The notes beneath the pieces are model-generated. The model did no database searches and was not told the DNA's origin. It saw only the letters and a program-made list of their open reading frames with translations. 64,000 bases of DNA from Sinorhizobium fredii USDA 205 (GTDB lineage Bacteria; Pseudomonadota; Alphaproteobacteria; Rhizobiales; Rhizobiaceae), in NCBI RefSeq assembly GCF_001461695.1, contig NZ_AUTC01000139.1, positions 1 to 64,000 of the forward strand, written 5' to 3'. The translations under genes and the position numbers were made by a program. Of the stretch, positions 18,036 through 26,421 are shown piece by piece. Position 1 is the first letter of the stretch. Every line of letters starts with the position of its first letter.

Positions 18036-18277
18036 GCAAGGCTCGACAACAAACAGCAGATCGAAAAACGAGAGCCTCGGGGAAGGGCAAAAGCGCCTCT
18101 TCCGCCGGGCGGTTGAGGCGTGTCTCGGTTACTCAACGCCGGCCTGTGCTCGCGCACCGGCCTCAGTCTTGGCGGTCGATCAAAAAATACAAAAGTCGGT
18201 CGTTGGCTACAAGAATCGCGCCTCCGTCCCCGGCATAGTGGCGAACATCGGCAACCAAACAGAAAGAGGCCAGTACC

Positions 18278-18934
18278 ATGACGCTGAACGCAACACCGAC
18301 CCCCGGCAACCTTCTCGTATCGCCCAAGGACCACGCGCTGATCATGATCGACTTTCAATCGCAAATGTCGTTTGCGACAAAGTCGATCGACGCTGTGCAA
18401 CTGCGCAACAATGCGGCTCTGGTCGCCAACGCAGCCGCCGGTTTCAAGGTCCCCACGATCCTGACGACGGTCGCGGAAAAGAGCTTCTCCGGCCCCATGT
18501 TTGCCGAGATCACCGATGCCTTCCCCGGACAGCCACTTCTCGACCGCACCTCCATGAACACCTGGGAAGACGCAGCGGTGATTGAAGAAGTCAACCGTAT
18601 CGGCAAGAAGCGGCTTGTGTTCTGTGGCCTGTGGACCTCGGTCTGCATCGTCGGTCCGACCCTGTCGGCCCTCGACCAAGGCTTCGAGGTCTATGTGGTC
18701 GCCGATGCCTGTGGCGACGTGTCGGACGAGGCGCACGAGCGAGCCATGGACCGCATGGTACAGGCCGGCGTCCGGCCGATGACGTCGCTCCAGTACATGC
18801 TCGAGCTGCAGCGGGATTGGGCACGCACCGAGACCTACGACATGACCACCGGCATCGCCAAGAAGTTCGGCGGCGCCTACGGCCTCGGCATCATCTATGC
18901 CAAGACCATGTTCGGCGCGTCCGAAGGCCACTGA
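18278..18934 (+). CDS. isochorismatase-family cysteine hydrolase, YcaC-like
   Basis: A 218-residue cysteine hydrolase of the isochorismatase superfamily. The catalytic Asp lies in LIMIDFQSQM near residue 24, the Lys in the RIGKKRLVFCGL region, and the nucleophile Cys in GLWTSVCIVGPT near residue 126. It is similar to YcaC, a protein of still uncertain substrate. GAGG lies 8 bases before ATG 18278. It heads a same-strand gene cluster running to 25.7 kb. Amide or imide hydrolysis is expected; the physiological substrate is unknown. Confidence 0.82.
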   Translation: MTLNATPTPGNLLVSPKDHALIMIDFQSQMSFATKSIDAVQLRNNAALVANAAAGFKVPTILTTVAEKSFSGPMFAEITDAFPGQPLLDRTSMNTWEDAAVIEEVNRIGKKRLVFCGLWTSVCIVGPTLSALDQGFEVYVVADACGDVSDEAHERAMDRMVQAGVRPMTSLQYMLELQRDWARTETYDMTTGIAKKFGGAYGLGIIYAKTMFGASEGH

Positions 18935-19020
18935 CATCCACCGGGTGATCCGTCCGGCATCGCTCCGGCCGCGCGTTTGCGGTCGGAGCAGCGACCGCAA
19001 GCGCAACAAAGGAATTGACG

Positions 19021-19311
19021 ATGAAGATGTATCTCCTCTCGCTCGGGGCCGGGCTGCTCGTCGGTGTCATCTACAGCCTGCTCAACGTTCGCTCCCCGGC
19101 TCCGCCGGTGATCGCGCTGGTGGGGCTCCTGGGGATCCTCGTCGGCGAACAGGCGGTGCCGCTCGTCAAGCGCCTGATGTCAGGCAATCCGGTGACGGCA
19201 TCCTGGTTCAGCAGTCGCTGCATCCCGCATGTTTTCGGCGAGCTGCCGACCGGGGCCGATCATAATCATACTGGTGTGTCCGACCGGGCACAGACGCGGG
19301 AGATCATCTAA
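19021..19311 (+). CDS. XapX-domain small membrane protein
   Basis: A 96-residue protein with two hydrophobic helices (about 3-20 and 30-47) containing LLVGVIYSLLNVRSPAPPVIALVGLLG split across them, the signature of the XapX/DUF1427 family. This family has no assigned biochemical role. The hydrophilic tail has several His and Asp residues. ATG 19021 is preferred over TTG 19015 because AAAGGAA precedes it. Its stop overlaps the next start by one base (TAATG). XapX genes are often found beside YcaC-like hydrolases and amidohydrolases. Confidence 0.75.
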   Translation: MKMYLLSLGAGLLVGVIYSLLNVRSPAPPVIALVGLLGILVGEQAVPLVKRLMSGNPVTASWFSSRCIPHVFGELPTGADHNHTGVSDRAQTREII

Positions 19312-21296
19312 TGCCAACCCGTCGCGGTTTTCTGGGAGCGGCGTCTGCCCTGGCGCTCCCAAACCTGTTTTCATCGGCGCGCGCCGCCGATCCCGTTTCG
19401 ACCTCAGGAGAAAAGTCAATGAGCGCCGATCTGATCCTGCACAACGGTTTGCTGACAACGCTCGACCGTACGAACCCGAACGCGACGGCCGTCGCCATCA
19501 AGGACGGCAAGTTCCTCGCCGTCGGACAGGACCGGGAGATCATGGCGCTTGCCGGACCTGACACCAGGATCGTCGACCTCAAGAGAAAGCGCGTCCTGCC
19601 GGGCCTTAATGACAACCACACCCACGTCGTCCGCGGCGGGCTGAACTTCAATATGGAGCTGCGCTGGGACGGCGTGCGCTCGCTTGCCGACGCGATGGAC
19701 ATGCTGAAGCGGCAGGTCGCGATCACACCGCCGCCGCAGTGGGTGCGCGTCGTCGGAGGCTTCACCGAGCACCAGTTCGCCGAAAAACGACTTCCGACGA
19801 TCGATGAGATCAACGCGGTCGCCCCCGATACTCCGGTATTCCTCCTGCACCTTTATGACCGCGCCCTGCTCAACGCCGCTGCACTTCGCGCTGTAGGCTT
19901 TAACAAGGAGACGCCGAACCCTCCGGGCGGCGAGATCACACGCGATGCCGCGGGCAATCCAACCGGTCTCCTGCTCGCCAAGCCGAATGCGGGCATTCTC
20001 TATTCGACGCTTGCCAAGGGGCCGAAGCTTCCCTTCGAGTACCAGGTCAATTCGACGCGTCACTTCATGCGCGAACTCAATCGCCTCGGGGTCACCAGCG
20101 TCATCGATGCGGGCGGCGGCTTTCAGAACTACCCGGATGACTACGCTGTCATCCAGAAGCTCGCCGATGAAGGGCAGATGACTGTGAGGCTCGCCTACAA
20201 TCTCTTTACGCAGAAGCCGAAGGAGGAAAAGGAGGACTTCCTCAAATGGACCTCCTCGGTCAAATACAAGCAGGGCGACGATTTCTTCCGCCACAATGGT
20301 GCCGGCGAAATGCTGGTCTTCTCGGCAGCGGACTTCGAGGACTTCCGCGAGCCGCGCCCCGATTTGCCACCGGAAATGGAAGGCGAACTCGAAGAAGTGG
20401 TGCGGATCCTTGCCGAGAACCGCTGGCCCTGGCGCCTGCACGCCACCTATGACGAAACGATCAGCCGCGCGCTCGACGTCTTCGAAAAGGTCAACCAGGA
20501 CATCCCGCTCTCCGGCATCAACTGGTTCTTCGACCACGCCGAGACGATCTCCGACCAATCCATAGACCGCATCGCAGCACTCGGCGGCGGTATCGCCGTG
20601 CAGCACCGCATGGCCTATCAGGGTGAATATTTTGTCGAGCGCTACGGTTATGGTGCGGCCGAGGCGACGCCGCCCGTCGCGCGCATGCTTGAGAAGGGCG
20701 TCAATGTCTCCGCGGGCACGGATGCCACCCGCGTCGCGTCCTATAACCCCTGGGTGTCGCTTTCCTGGCTGGTGACCGGCAAGACCGTCGGCGGCATGCA
20801 GCTCTATCCGCGCGCCAACTGCCTCGACCGCGAATCCGCGCTCCGCATGTGGACCGAAAAGGTGCAGTGGTTCTCCAATGAGGAGGGCAGGAAGGGGCGC
20901 ATCGAGAAGGGGCAGCTCGCCGATCTGATCCTTCCCAGCAAGGACTACTTCGCCTGCGCCGAGGACGAGATCTCGTTCCTGACGTCCGACCTTACGATGG
21001 TTGGCGGCAGGATCGTCTATGCGGCGAACGATTTCGCCAGTCTCGATGAAAATCCGTTGCCGCCGGCAATGCCGGACTGGTCGCCGGTCAGAACCTATGG
21101 CGGATACGCCGCCTGGGGCGAGCCGGAAGGGGCCGGCCGGCATTCGCTTCGGCGAACCGCGATCGCGTCCTGCGGTTGCTCCAGCAGTTGCGGCATGCAT
21201 GGTCACGACCATGCCGCAGCCTGGACGTCACGCCTGCCGGTCGCCGATCTCAAGGGCTTCTTCGGCGCGCTCGGCTGCTCGTGCTGGGCCGTGTGA
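19311..21296 (+). CDS. exported amidohydrolase (YtcJ-like) with Cys/His-rich C-terminus
   Basis: A 661-residue amidohydrolase of the YtcJ/family 3 type. The N-terminus TRRGFLGAASALALP is a Tat-type signal, probably cut after about residue 26, so the enzyme should act in the periplasm. The metal-binding HxH is in NDNHTHVVRGG (about residue 100). Later metal-site segments include WRLHATYDET, FFDHAE and AGTDATR. Beyond the catalytic domain is a distinctive tail of about 40 residues with CGCSSSCGMHGHDH and a terminal CSCW, likely to bind a metal. Substrate unknown. It is cotranscribed with the XapX gene by overlap. Confidence 0.82.
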   Translation: MPTRRGFLGAASALALPNLFSSARAADPVSTSGEKSMSADLILHNGLLTTLDRTNPNATAVAIKDGKFLAVGQDREIMALAGPDTRIVDLKRKRVLPGLNDNHTHVVRGGLNFNMELRWDGVRSLADAMDMLKRQVAITPPPQWVRVVGGFTEHQFAEKRLPTIDEINAVAPDTPVFLLHLYDRALLNAAALRAVGFNKETPNPPGGEITRDAAGNPTGLLLAKPNAGILYSTLAKGPKLPFEYQVNSTRHFMRELNRLGVTSVIDAGGGFQNYPDDYAVIQKLADEGQMTVRLAYNLFTQKPKEEKEDFLKWTSSVKYKQGDDFFRHNGAGEMLVFSAADFEDFREPRPDLPPEMEGELEEVVRILAENRWPWRLHATYDETISRALDVFEKVNQDIPLSGINWFFDHAETISDQSIDRIAALGGGIAVQHRMAYQGEYFVERYGYGAAEATPPVARMLEKGVNVSAGTDATRVASYNPWVSLSWLVTGKTVGGMQLYPRANCLDRESALRMWTEKVQWFSNEEGRKGRIEKGQLADLILPSKDYFACAEDEISFLTSDLTMVGGRIVYAANDFASLDENPLPPAMPDWSPVRTYGGYAAWGEPEGAGRHSLRRTAIASCGCSSSCGMHGHDHAAAWTSRLPVADLKGFFGALGCSCWAV

Positions 21297-21329
21297 AGAT
21301 CAGCCAAAGCTCCGGGTAAGGATCACGCA

Positions 21330-21557
21330 ATGAAAAAAATCGCTGTCGCAGCCGCGATAACGGTAGTCACAAGCTTAATCAACTCGACTTTCGCTCTCGG
21401 CCAGGACCTGGGCCAATCAACGGCTAGTAGTACCCAGCACCCGTGGGCGAAAGTCGTGGTGAACCATCCACTGCCGAAGCATGGAGCCTATTACAAGGGG
21501 GTATCCCGGACCGCCCTAAGCAAAGTTGAAAGGCCGCTTGAGAAGGAGCCAAGATGA
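21330..21557 (+). CDS. small secreted hypothetical protein
   Basis: A 75-residue protein with a clear signal peptide (residues 1-24, KKIAVAAAITVVTSLINSTF, cleavage near ALGQ) and a short polar mature part rich in His, Lys and Pro (HPWAKVVVNHPLPKHGAYYK). AAGGA precedes the start. Its stop overlaps the DoxX gene start (ATGATGA), which favours a real coupled gene. No family recognised; about 50 mature residues point to a periplasmic accessory peptide. Confidence 0.6.
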   Translation: MKKIAVAAAITVVTSLINSTFALGQDLGQSTASSTQHPWAKVVVNHPLPKHGAYYKGVSRTALSKVERPLEKEPR

Positions 21558-22015
21558 TGAGCCTGTTTTCCCTCGAGAAGCATCTCACCGCCCGCTTTCG
21601 CCCGGGCCTCGCCGACAGACGCATCCTGTTCATCGGCCTGCTGGCGCTCTGCTTGGCCTACATCCAGGGACCGCTGACGAAGATATTCGACTTTCCGGGT
21701 GCGATCGCCGAAATGGAGCATTTCGGGCTGCAGCCGGCGCCGTTTTTCGCCATCGGCGTAATCGTCTTCGAGCTATCGATGTCGGCGCTCATCCTTGCCG
21801 GCATCTACCGCTGGGCTGCCGCGCTTGCGCTTGCCGTCTTCACGCTCGCCGCGACCTCCATCGCGCTTCGCTTCTGGGAACTGCCGCATGGAATGGAGCG
21901 ATCAATGGCCACGAACGCCTTCTTCGAACATATCGGGCTTGTTGGCGCGTTCACTCTGGTCGCATGGCACGACCTGCGTGAACATGGCGCATCCGGAAAG
22001 GTACCAACTTCATGA
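21554..22015 (+). CDS. DoxX-family membrane protein
   Basis: A 153-residue protein with four hydrophobic helices in the DoxX arrangement: LLALCLAYIQGPLTKIFDFPG, FFAIGVIVFELSMSALILAGI, WAAALALAVFTLAATSIALRFW and a final VGAFTLVAWHDL. DoxX proteins sit in the inner membrane and are often linked to oxidative stress and thiol metabolism. Start overlaps the preceding small gene, and its own stop overlaps the MFS gene by four bases (ATGA), so all three are coupled. Confidence 0.78.
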   Translation: MMSLFSLEKHLTARFRPGLADRRILFIGLLALCLAYIQGPLTKIFDFPGAIAEMEHFGLQPAPFFAIGVIVFELSMSALILAGIYRWAAALALAVFTLAATSIALRFWELPHGMERSMATNAFFEHIGLVGAFTLVAWHDLREHGASGKVPTS

Positions 22016-23625
22016 GTTCTATGTCTGCAACCCCGGCGGCTGGCGGCGGGTTCGCGCCGCTTCGCCAGAAGACCTTCGCCATTCTCTGGGTGGCGACCAT
22101 TGTCGGCAACGCCGGCAGCTTCATCCGCGATGTCGCAAGCTCATGGCTTGTCACCGACCTCTCGAACGCCCCTGCCGCCGTCGCGGCGGTGCAGGCTGCG
22201 GGGACGCTCCCGATCTTCCTCCTCGCGATCCCTGCTGGTGTGCTGTCGGATATTCTCGACCGCCGCAAGTTCCTGATCATCATCCAGCTTCTGCTGGCCG
22301 GAGCCAGCATTTGCCTCATGTTGCTGTCTGCGACGGGGTTGCAGACTGTCACGTCCCTGATTGCACTTACCTTCGTCGGGGGTATCGGAGCGGCGCTGAT
22401 GGCGCCGACCTGGCAAGCCATAGTTCCCGAACTCGTCCCAAAGCAGGATCTCAAAGGTGCCGTAGCGCTCAACTCGCTTGGCATCAACATCTCCCGAGCA
22501 ATCGGCCCGGCAGTCGGTGGCCTGTTGCTTGCCTGGTTCGGCGCTGCTTTTACCTATGGTGTTGACGTCATCAGCTACATTTTCGTCATCGCTGCCCTCA
22601 TCTGGTGGAGGCGCGCGCCTGATGTCGACGACGGCTTGTCCGAACGCTTCTTCGGAGCATTCCGCGCTGGTCTGCGCTATGCAAAGGCGAGCCGCGAACT
22701 GCATGTTGTGCTTCTCCGGGCGGCCGCATTCTTCGCTTTCTCGAGTTCGGTCTGGGCGCTGCTGCCCCTGGTCGCCCGCAATCTTCTCGGCGGCGACGCC
22801 AGTTTTTACGGCGTCTTGCTTGGTGCGGTCGGGGCCGGTGCCATCGGCGGTGCATTGGTGATGCCGAAACTTCGCGCAAAGCTTGATGCGGACGCGCTAT
22901 TGCTCGGTTCGGTGCTCGTTACGGCTGCCGTGATGGCTGGGCTGTCGTTCGCGCCGCCTCGATGGGTCGCCATTCTGGCTCTGCTTGCGCTGGGAGCCGC
23001 CTGGATTACTGCGCTAACCACACTCAACGGGGCCGCACAATCGATCCTGCCGAATTGGGTTCGGGGACGTTCGCTCGCCGTCTATCTCACGGTGTTCAAC
23101 GGTGCGATGACGGCCGGGAGTCTCGCTTGGGGCGCCGTCGCCGAGGTCGCCGGCGTGCCGACCACCCTTGTCCTCGGCGCCGTAGGACTTGCTGTGGCCG
23201 GGCTCATCTTCCATTTCCTCAAGCTGCCAAAGGGCGAGGCGGACCTGGTGGCATCCAACCACTGGCCGGAACCCCTGACGGCTGCTCCCGTCGAACATGA
23301 TCGCGGTCCCGTGCTTATTACGATCGAATACCGGGTCGATAAAACCGACCGGACAGGGTTTCTGACGGCGCTCGCCAGGCTCTCCGGGGAGCGTCGCCGT
23401 GATGGTGCCTATGGCTGGGGCGTTACCGAGGACGCCGCCGATCCGGAGAGAATCGTAGAGTGGTTCATGGTCGAATCTTGGGCCGAGCACCTCCGGCAGC
23501 ACCGGCGCGTCTCGAAGGCGGACGCCGACGTTCAGCAGGAAGTCCGCGGTTTCCACAAGGGTCCGGAGGCGCCGGTGGTGAACCATCTGTTGTCGATAAA
23601 TCTTCCGCATCTCGGCCGTAACTGA
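22012..23625 (+). CDS. MFS exporter (EntS-like, MFS_3) with C-terminal monooxygenase-like domain
   Basis: A 537-residue major facilitator of the EntS/MFS_3 group with 11-12 membrane helices in residues 20-410; the RRKFL loop between helices 2 and 3 is typical. From about residue 430 a soluble ferredoxin-like module follows (ITIEYRVDKTDRTGFLTALA, then VEWFMVESWAEHLRQHRRVS), resembling the antibiotic-biosynthesis monooxygenase fold found fused to this MFS branch. It is likely to export a small product or toxic compound. Start overlaps the DoxX stop. Confidence 0.8.
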   Translation: MSSMSATPAAGGGFAPLRQKTFAILWVATIVGNAGSFIRDVASSWLVTDLSNAPAAVAAVQAAGTLPIFLLAIPAGVLSDILDRRKFLIIIQLLLAGASICLMLLSATGLQTVTSLIALTFVGGIGAALMAPTWQAIVPELVPKQDLKGAVALNSLGINISRAIGPAVGGLLLAWFGAAFTYGVDVISYIFVIAALIWWRRAPDVDDGLSERFFGAFRAGLRYAKASRELHVVLLRAAAFFAFSSSVWALLPLVARNLLGGDASFYGVLLGAVGAGAIGGALVMPKLRAKLDADALLLGSVLVTAAVMAGLSFAPPRWVAILALLALGAAWITALTTLNGAAQSILPNWVRGRSLAVYLTVFNGAMTAGSLAWGAVAEVAGVPTTLVLGAVGLAVAGLIFHFLKLPKGEADLVASNHWPEPLTAAPVEHDRGPVLITIEYRVDKTDRTGFLTALARLSGERRRDGAYGWGVTEDAADPERIVEWFMVESWAEHLRQHRRVSKADADVQQEVRGFHKGPEAPVVNHLLSINLPHLGRN

Positions 23626-23802
23626 ACACGAGCATTCACACGCGGCGCGGGCGCTTTCATTCAAAACACAAACGGAACCGACAAGATTGATGCGGGCGCA
23701 GTCCTTAAAGTTTTGTGGTGCCACGGGATGAGGGCCAGAGCAGCCACTACCGGCAGTGGTCTGCCCCGCGTCGCTTAGAATAACGGCTTAGGAGAGAGAA
23801 GG

Positions 23803-24776
23803 ATGACCACTCGCAGAACGGTACTCAGGGGGACGCTGTCCCTCATGCTGGCCGCGACAGCGATAACGACGCTGGCGCGGCGCAGCGCGACGGCGAAGGC
23901 GCCGCAAGTCAAGACCGAGGCCCCGGGCTACTACCGCATGATGCTGGGCGACCTCGAGATCACCGCGCTTTCCGACGGGACGGCGAAGTTTCCCGCAGAG
24001 ACCCTCTATATTGGTGCCAAAGACCAGATCGCCGCCATGCTCACGAAGGCTTTTCTCGACTCGCCAGTTGAGCTGTCGGTCAATGCCTTTCTGGTCAACA
24101 CAGATGACCGGTTGGTGATGATCGATGCCGGCACCGGTACCTTCTTGGGACCGACGCTCGGCAAGCTCATTCCGAACCTCGTCGTCGCTGGCTATCAGCC
24201 GGAGCAGATCGACGACATCATCCTCACCCACGCCCACGTAGATCACCTGGGCGGCCTCGTTGCGGGCGATAGGATTGTCTTTCCCAATGCAACGGTCCAC
24301 GTCAACAAGCGCGATGCCGATTTCTGGCTGAGTGCCGCCAACCGCGACGCCGCGCCGGAGGCGAAAAAGGACTTGTTCTCTGCTGCCGTTAAGGCACTTG
24401 TGCCCTACCGCAATGCGGCCGGCTGAAGACCTTTGAGGACGGGGCTGAACCGGTGCCGGGGTTCAAGTCAACCTTGCGTGCCGGTCACACCCCCGGCCAC
24501 AGCGCAGTCGCCGTCCAAAGCAAGGGCCAGAAGCTGGTGTTCTGGGGCGATATCACCCATGGTGACGTCGTACAATTCGACGAACCGGACGTGACGATCG
24601 GCTTCGATGAGGACCAGGCGGCCGCCGCAACCGCGCGCGATGCTGCCCTCGCAGAGGCCGTCAAGGAGGGATACCTCGTTGCTGGCGCCCACACGCGGTT
24701 CCCCGGCATCGGCCACGTCGGCACGGACAGCGATAGGTTCGACTGGGTTCCCCTGAATTATAGCGGGACACTCTGA
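23803..24776 (+). pseudogene. metallo-beta-lactamase-fold hydrolase, one frameshift
   Basis: Two frames form one gene. Bases 23803-24426 encode a Tat-like signal (TTRRTVLRGTLSLML) and the metal motif HAHVDH in ILTHAHVDHLGG. Bases 24453-24776 encode the rest (AGHTPGHS, FWGDITHG, GAHTRFPGIGH) two positions out of frame. The intact paralogue at 41344-42309 aligns over its whole length and shows that GCGGCC near 24418 should read GCGGGCC, so one G is missing from a G run. Either a recent null mutation or a sequencing error. The family hydrolyses lactones and thioesters, among others; the enzyme would be periplasmic. Confidence 0.8.
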
Positions 24777-24906
24777 TCCGCGGCTTTGGGGCCGCGTCGC
24801 TTCCACGCGGGCCGAACCTCCGTATTTGCCCCCAATGATCGCGATGGGCCCGGCGCCTTCGCGGCGGGAAAAACTCTACCTCGAACCGAAACAAAGGAAA
24901 GGTTCC

Positions 24907-25737
24907 ATGACCCAGCACTTCATCAAGACCGAAGACGGCGTCGAGATCTTCTACAAGGATTGGGGCTCGGGGCAGCCGATCGTGTTCCACCACGGCTGGC
25001 CGCTCTCCTCCGACGACTGGGACGCGCAGATGCTGTACTTCCTGAGCAAGGGTTATCGCGTCATTGCCCATGACCGCCGCGGCCACGGTCGCTCGACCCA
25101 GGTCAGCGACGGGCACGATATCGCCCACTACGCCGCGGATGTCGCGGCACTTGCCAGGCAACTCGACCTGCGGGACGCGATCCACATCGGACATTCGACG
25201 GGCGGCGGCGAGGCGCTGGCCTATGTCGCCCGACATGGCGCCGGTCGGGTCGCCAAGCTGGTGATGGTCGGCGCCGTGCCGCCGATCATGCTCAAGACGG
25301 AGGCTTACCCCGGCGGGCTGCCGATCGAAGTGTTCGATGGCCTACGCGCCCAGCTCGCGGCGAACCGTGCCCAGTTCTTCCTCGATCTGCCGAGCGGTCC
25401 CTTCTATGGATTCAACCGCTCCGATGCGCAGGTCTCGACCGGTGCGATCCAGAACTGGTGGCGGCAGGGCATGATGGGCAGCGCCAAAGCCCATTACGAA
25501 GGCATCAAGGCATTCTCCGAAACCGACTTCACCGAGGATCTCAAGAAGGTCGAGGTGCCGACGCTGGTGATGCACGGAGACGACGATCAGATCGTGCCGA
25601 TCGACAGTTCCGCGCGTCTGGCCGTGAAGCTCCTGAAGAACGGGACGCTCAAAGTCTATGCGGGCTATTCGCATGGCATGCTGACGACCCATGCCGATGT
25701 GATCAATCCGGATCTGCTCGAGTTCATCAAGGCCTAA
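24907..25737 (+). CDS. alpha/beta hydrolase, non-haem chloroperoxidase/arylesterase type
   Basis: A 276-residue alpha/beta hydrolase. HHGWPLSSDDW (28-38) forms the oxyanion hole, Ser97 in GHSTGGG is the nucleophile, the Asp is in HGDDDQIVP and the His in YSHGMLTTH, as in cofactor-free chloroperoxidases and aryl esterases. The frame is open for 27 more codons, but ATG 24907 follows GGAAAGG and matches family starts. It closes the plus-strand cluster begun at 18278. Perhydrolase activity is known in this family; the biological substrate here is unknown. Confidence 0.85.
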   Translation: MTQHFIKTEDGVEIFYKDWGSGQPIVFHHGWPLSSDDWDAQMLYFLSKGYRVIAHDRRGHGRSTQVSDGHDIAHYAADVAALARQLDLRDAIHIGHSTGGGEALAYVARHGAGRVAKLVMVGAVPPIMLKTEAYPGGLPIEVFDGLRAQLAANRAQFFLDLPSGPFYGFNRSDAQVSTGAIQNWWRQGMMGSAKAHYEGIKAFSETDFTEDLKKVEVPTLVMHGDDDQIVPIDSSARLAVKLLKNGTLKVYAGYSHGMLTTHADVINPDLLEFIKA

Positions 25738-25747
25738 GAAATTCAGC

Positions 25748-25776
25748 GGCCGGCGGCCATCTGAGCGTCGCCGGCC
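25748..25776 (+). terminator. GC-rich hairpin after the chloroperoxidase-like gene
   Basis: GGCCGGCG and CGCCGGCC form an 8-base perfect stem with a 13-base loop, ten bases after the stop. There is no T run, so it may only slow polymerase or protect the 3' end. Low confidence as a terminator. Confidence 0.35.
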
Positions 25777-25838
25777 CCCGCAGAGCTGACGCTGCACCGG
25801 CATTCGCGAGTAAGCCGAACGGTTGTTTATCCAAGAGA

Positions 25839-26210
25839 TCAAGTGCCGGAAATCTTGATTCCCGAGAGTGCACTCATAAGCTCATCGATAAAAACTCGAA
25901 CCTTCGGGGGAACGAGCCTGCTCGTCGGATAAACGGCCGAGATCGCGAGCGTCTCGGGCTCTGCGTCCGCCAAGGTGACGCGCAGTAACCGACGGGACTT
26001 GAGATCGTCGGCAATATTCCAATCCGACAGCAGCGCGGAACACGCTCTTGGTTTTGTTAGCTGGAAGCTCGTAAGGCACCTTGGCCTTCGGATTTGGCAC
26101 GAGACCCACGACGATCGGCCGGTCCGGATCACTGTCGAGAAATGCCGTCAGCAACTTCCATGCCGATGCGTGGGATTACCTGCCCACGTTGGTAGCGACC
26201 CGGACCCATC
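25839..26210 (-). pseudogene. LysR-family regulator, C-terminal remnant with frameshift
   Basis: The minus strand encodes a LysR effector-domain end: [21 protein letters not shown] followed by [22 protein letters not shown], ending at the natural C-terminus. Immediately upstream, another frame carries plausible preceding residues ([20 protein letters not shown]), so the remnant is both truncated and shifted. No DNA-binding domain exists in the window. It is a relic, cut off by the start of the sugar operon region. Confidence 0.55.
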
Positions 26211-26263
26211 TGGTATGCTTGGGCCGACTACGCTTGTCATGTCGCTTGCCTCTGGGGTTGAAT

Positions 26264-26292
26264 TATAATTCACGCCGTGAATTATATTGACA
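26264..26292 (+). promoter_or_regulatory. Operator and -35 box of the sugar/polyol operon
   Basis: TATAATTCAC-GCC-GTGAATTATA (26264-26286) is a perfect 10+3+10 inverted repeat, in a locally AT-rich stretch. Its right end touches TTGACA (26287-26292), a consensus -35 hexamer; a weak -10 lies near 26310. The site would let a dimeric or tetrameric repressor block the promoter. The SorC/EryD-like regulator encoded in the operon is the obvious candidate; this is inferred. Confidence 0.6.
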
Positions 26293-26421
26293 GCCAACGC
26301 GCTTTGCGTTTAGCTGCCCATACCGGACTTCGAGGAGGAAATCCGGTCTTCATTGGAGATCACCGGCGTCGGTTCGACGCCCTCGGGCTTTTGGGAGGGG
26401 CTTCGGCCTCGAGGAGGACAC

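Noticed and set aside
17660..19009. 449-codon minus-strand frame
   Set aside because: Spans the third AraC gene end, an intergenic region and the YcaC-like gene in antisense. No domain is visible.
19416..21212. Long 598-codon open frame antisense to the amidohydrolase gene
   Set aside because: It mirrors the third-position GC of the sense gene, has no family resemblance, and the sense strand encodes a full domain with export signal and metal motifs.
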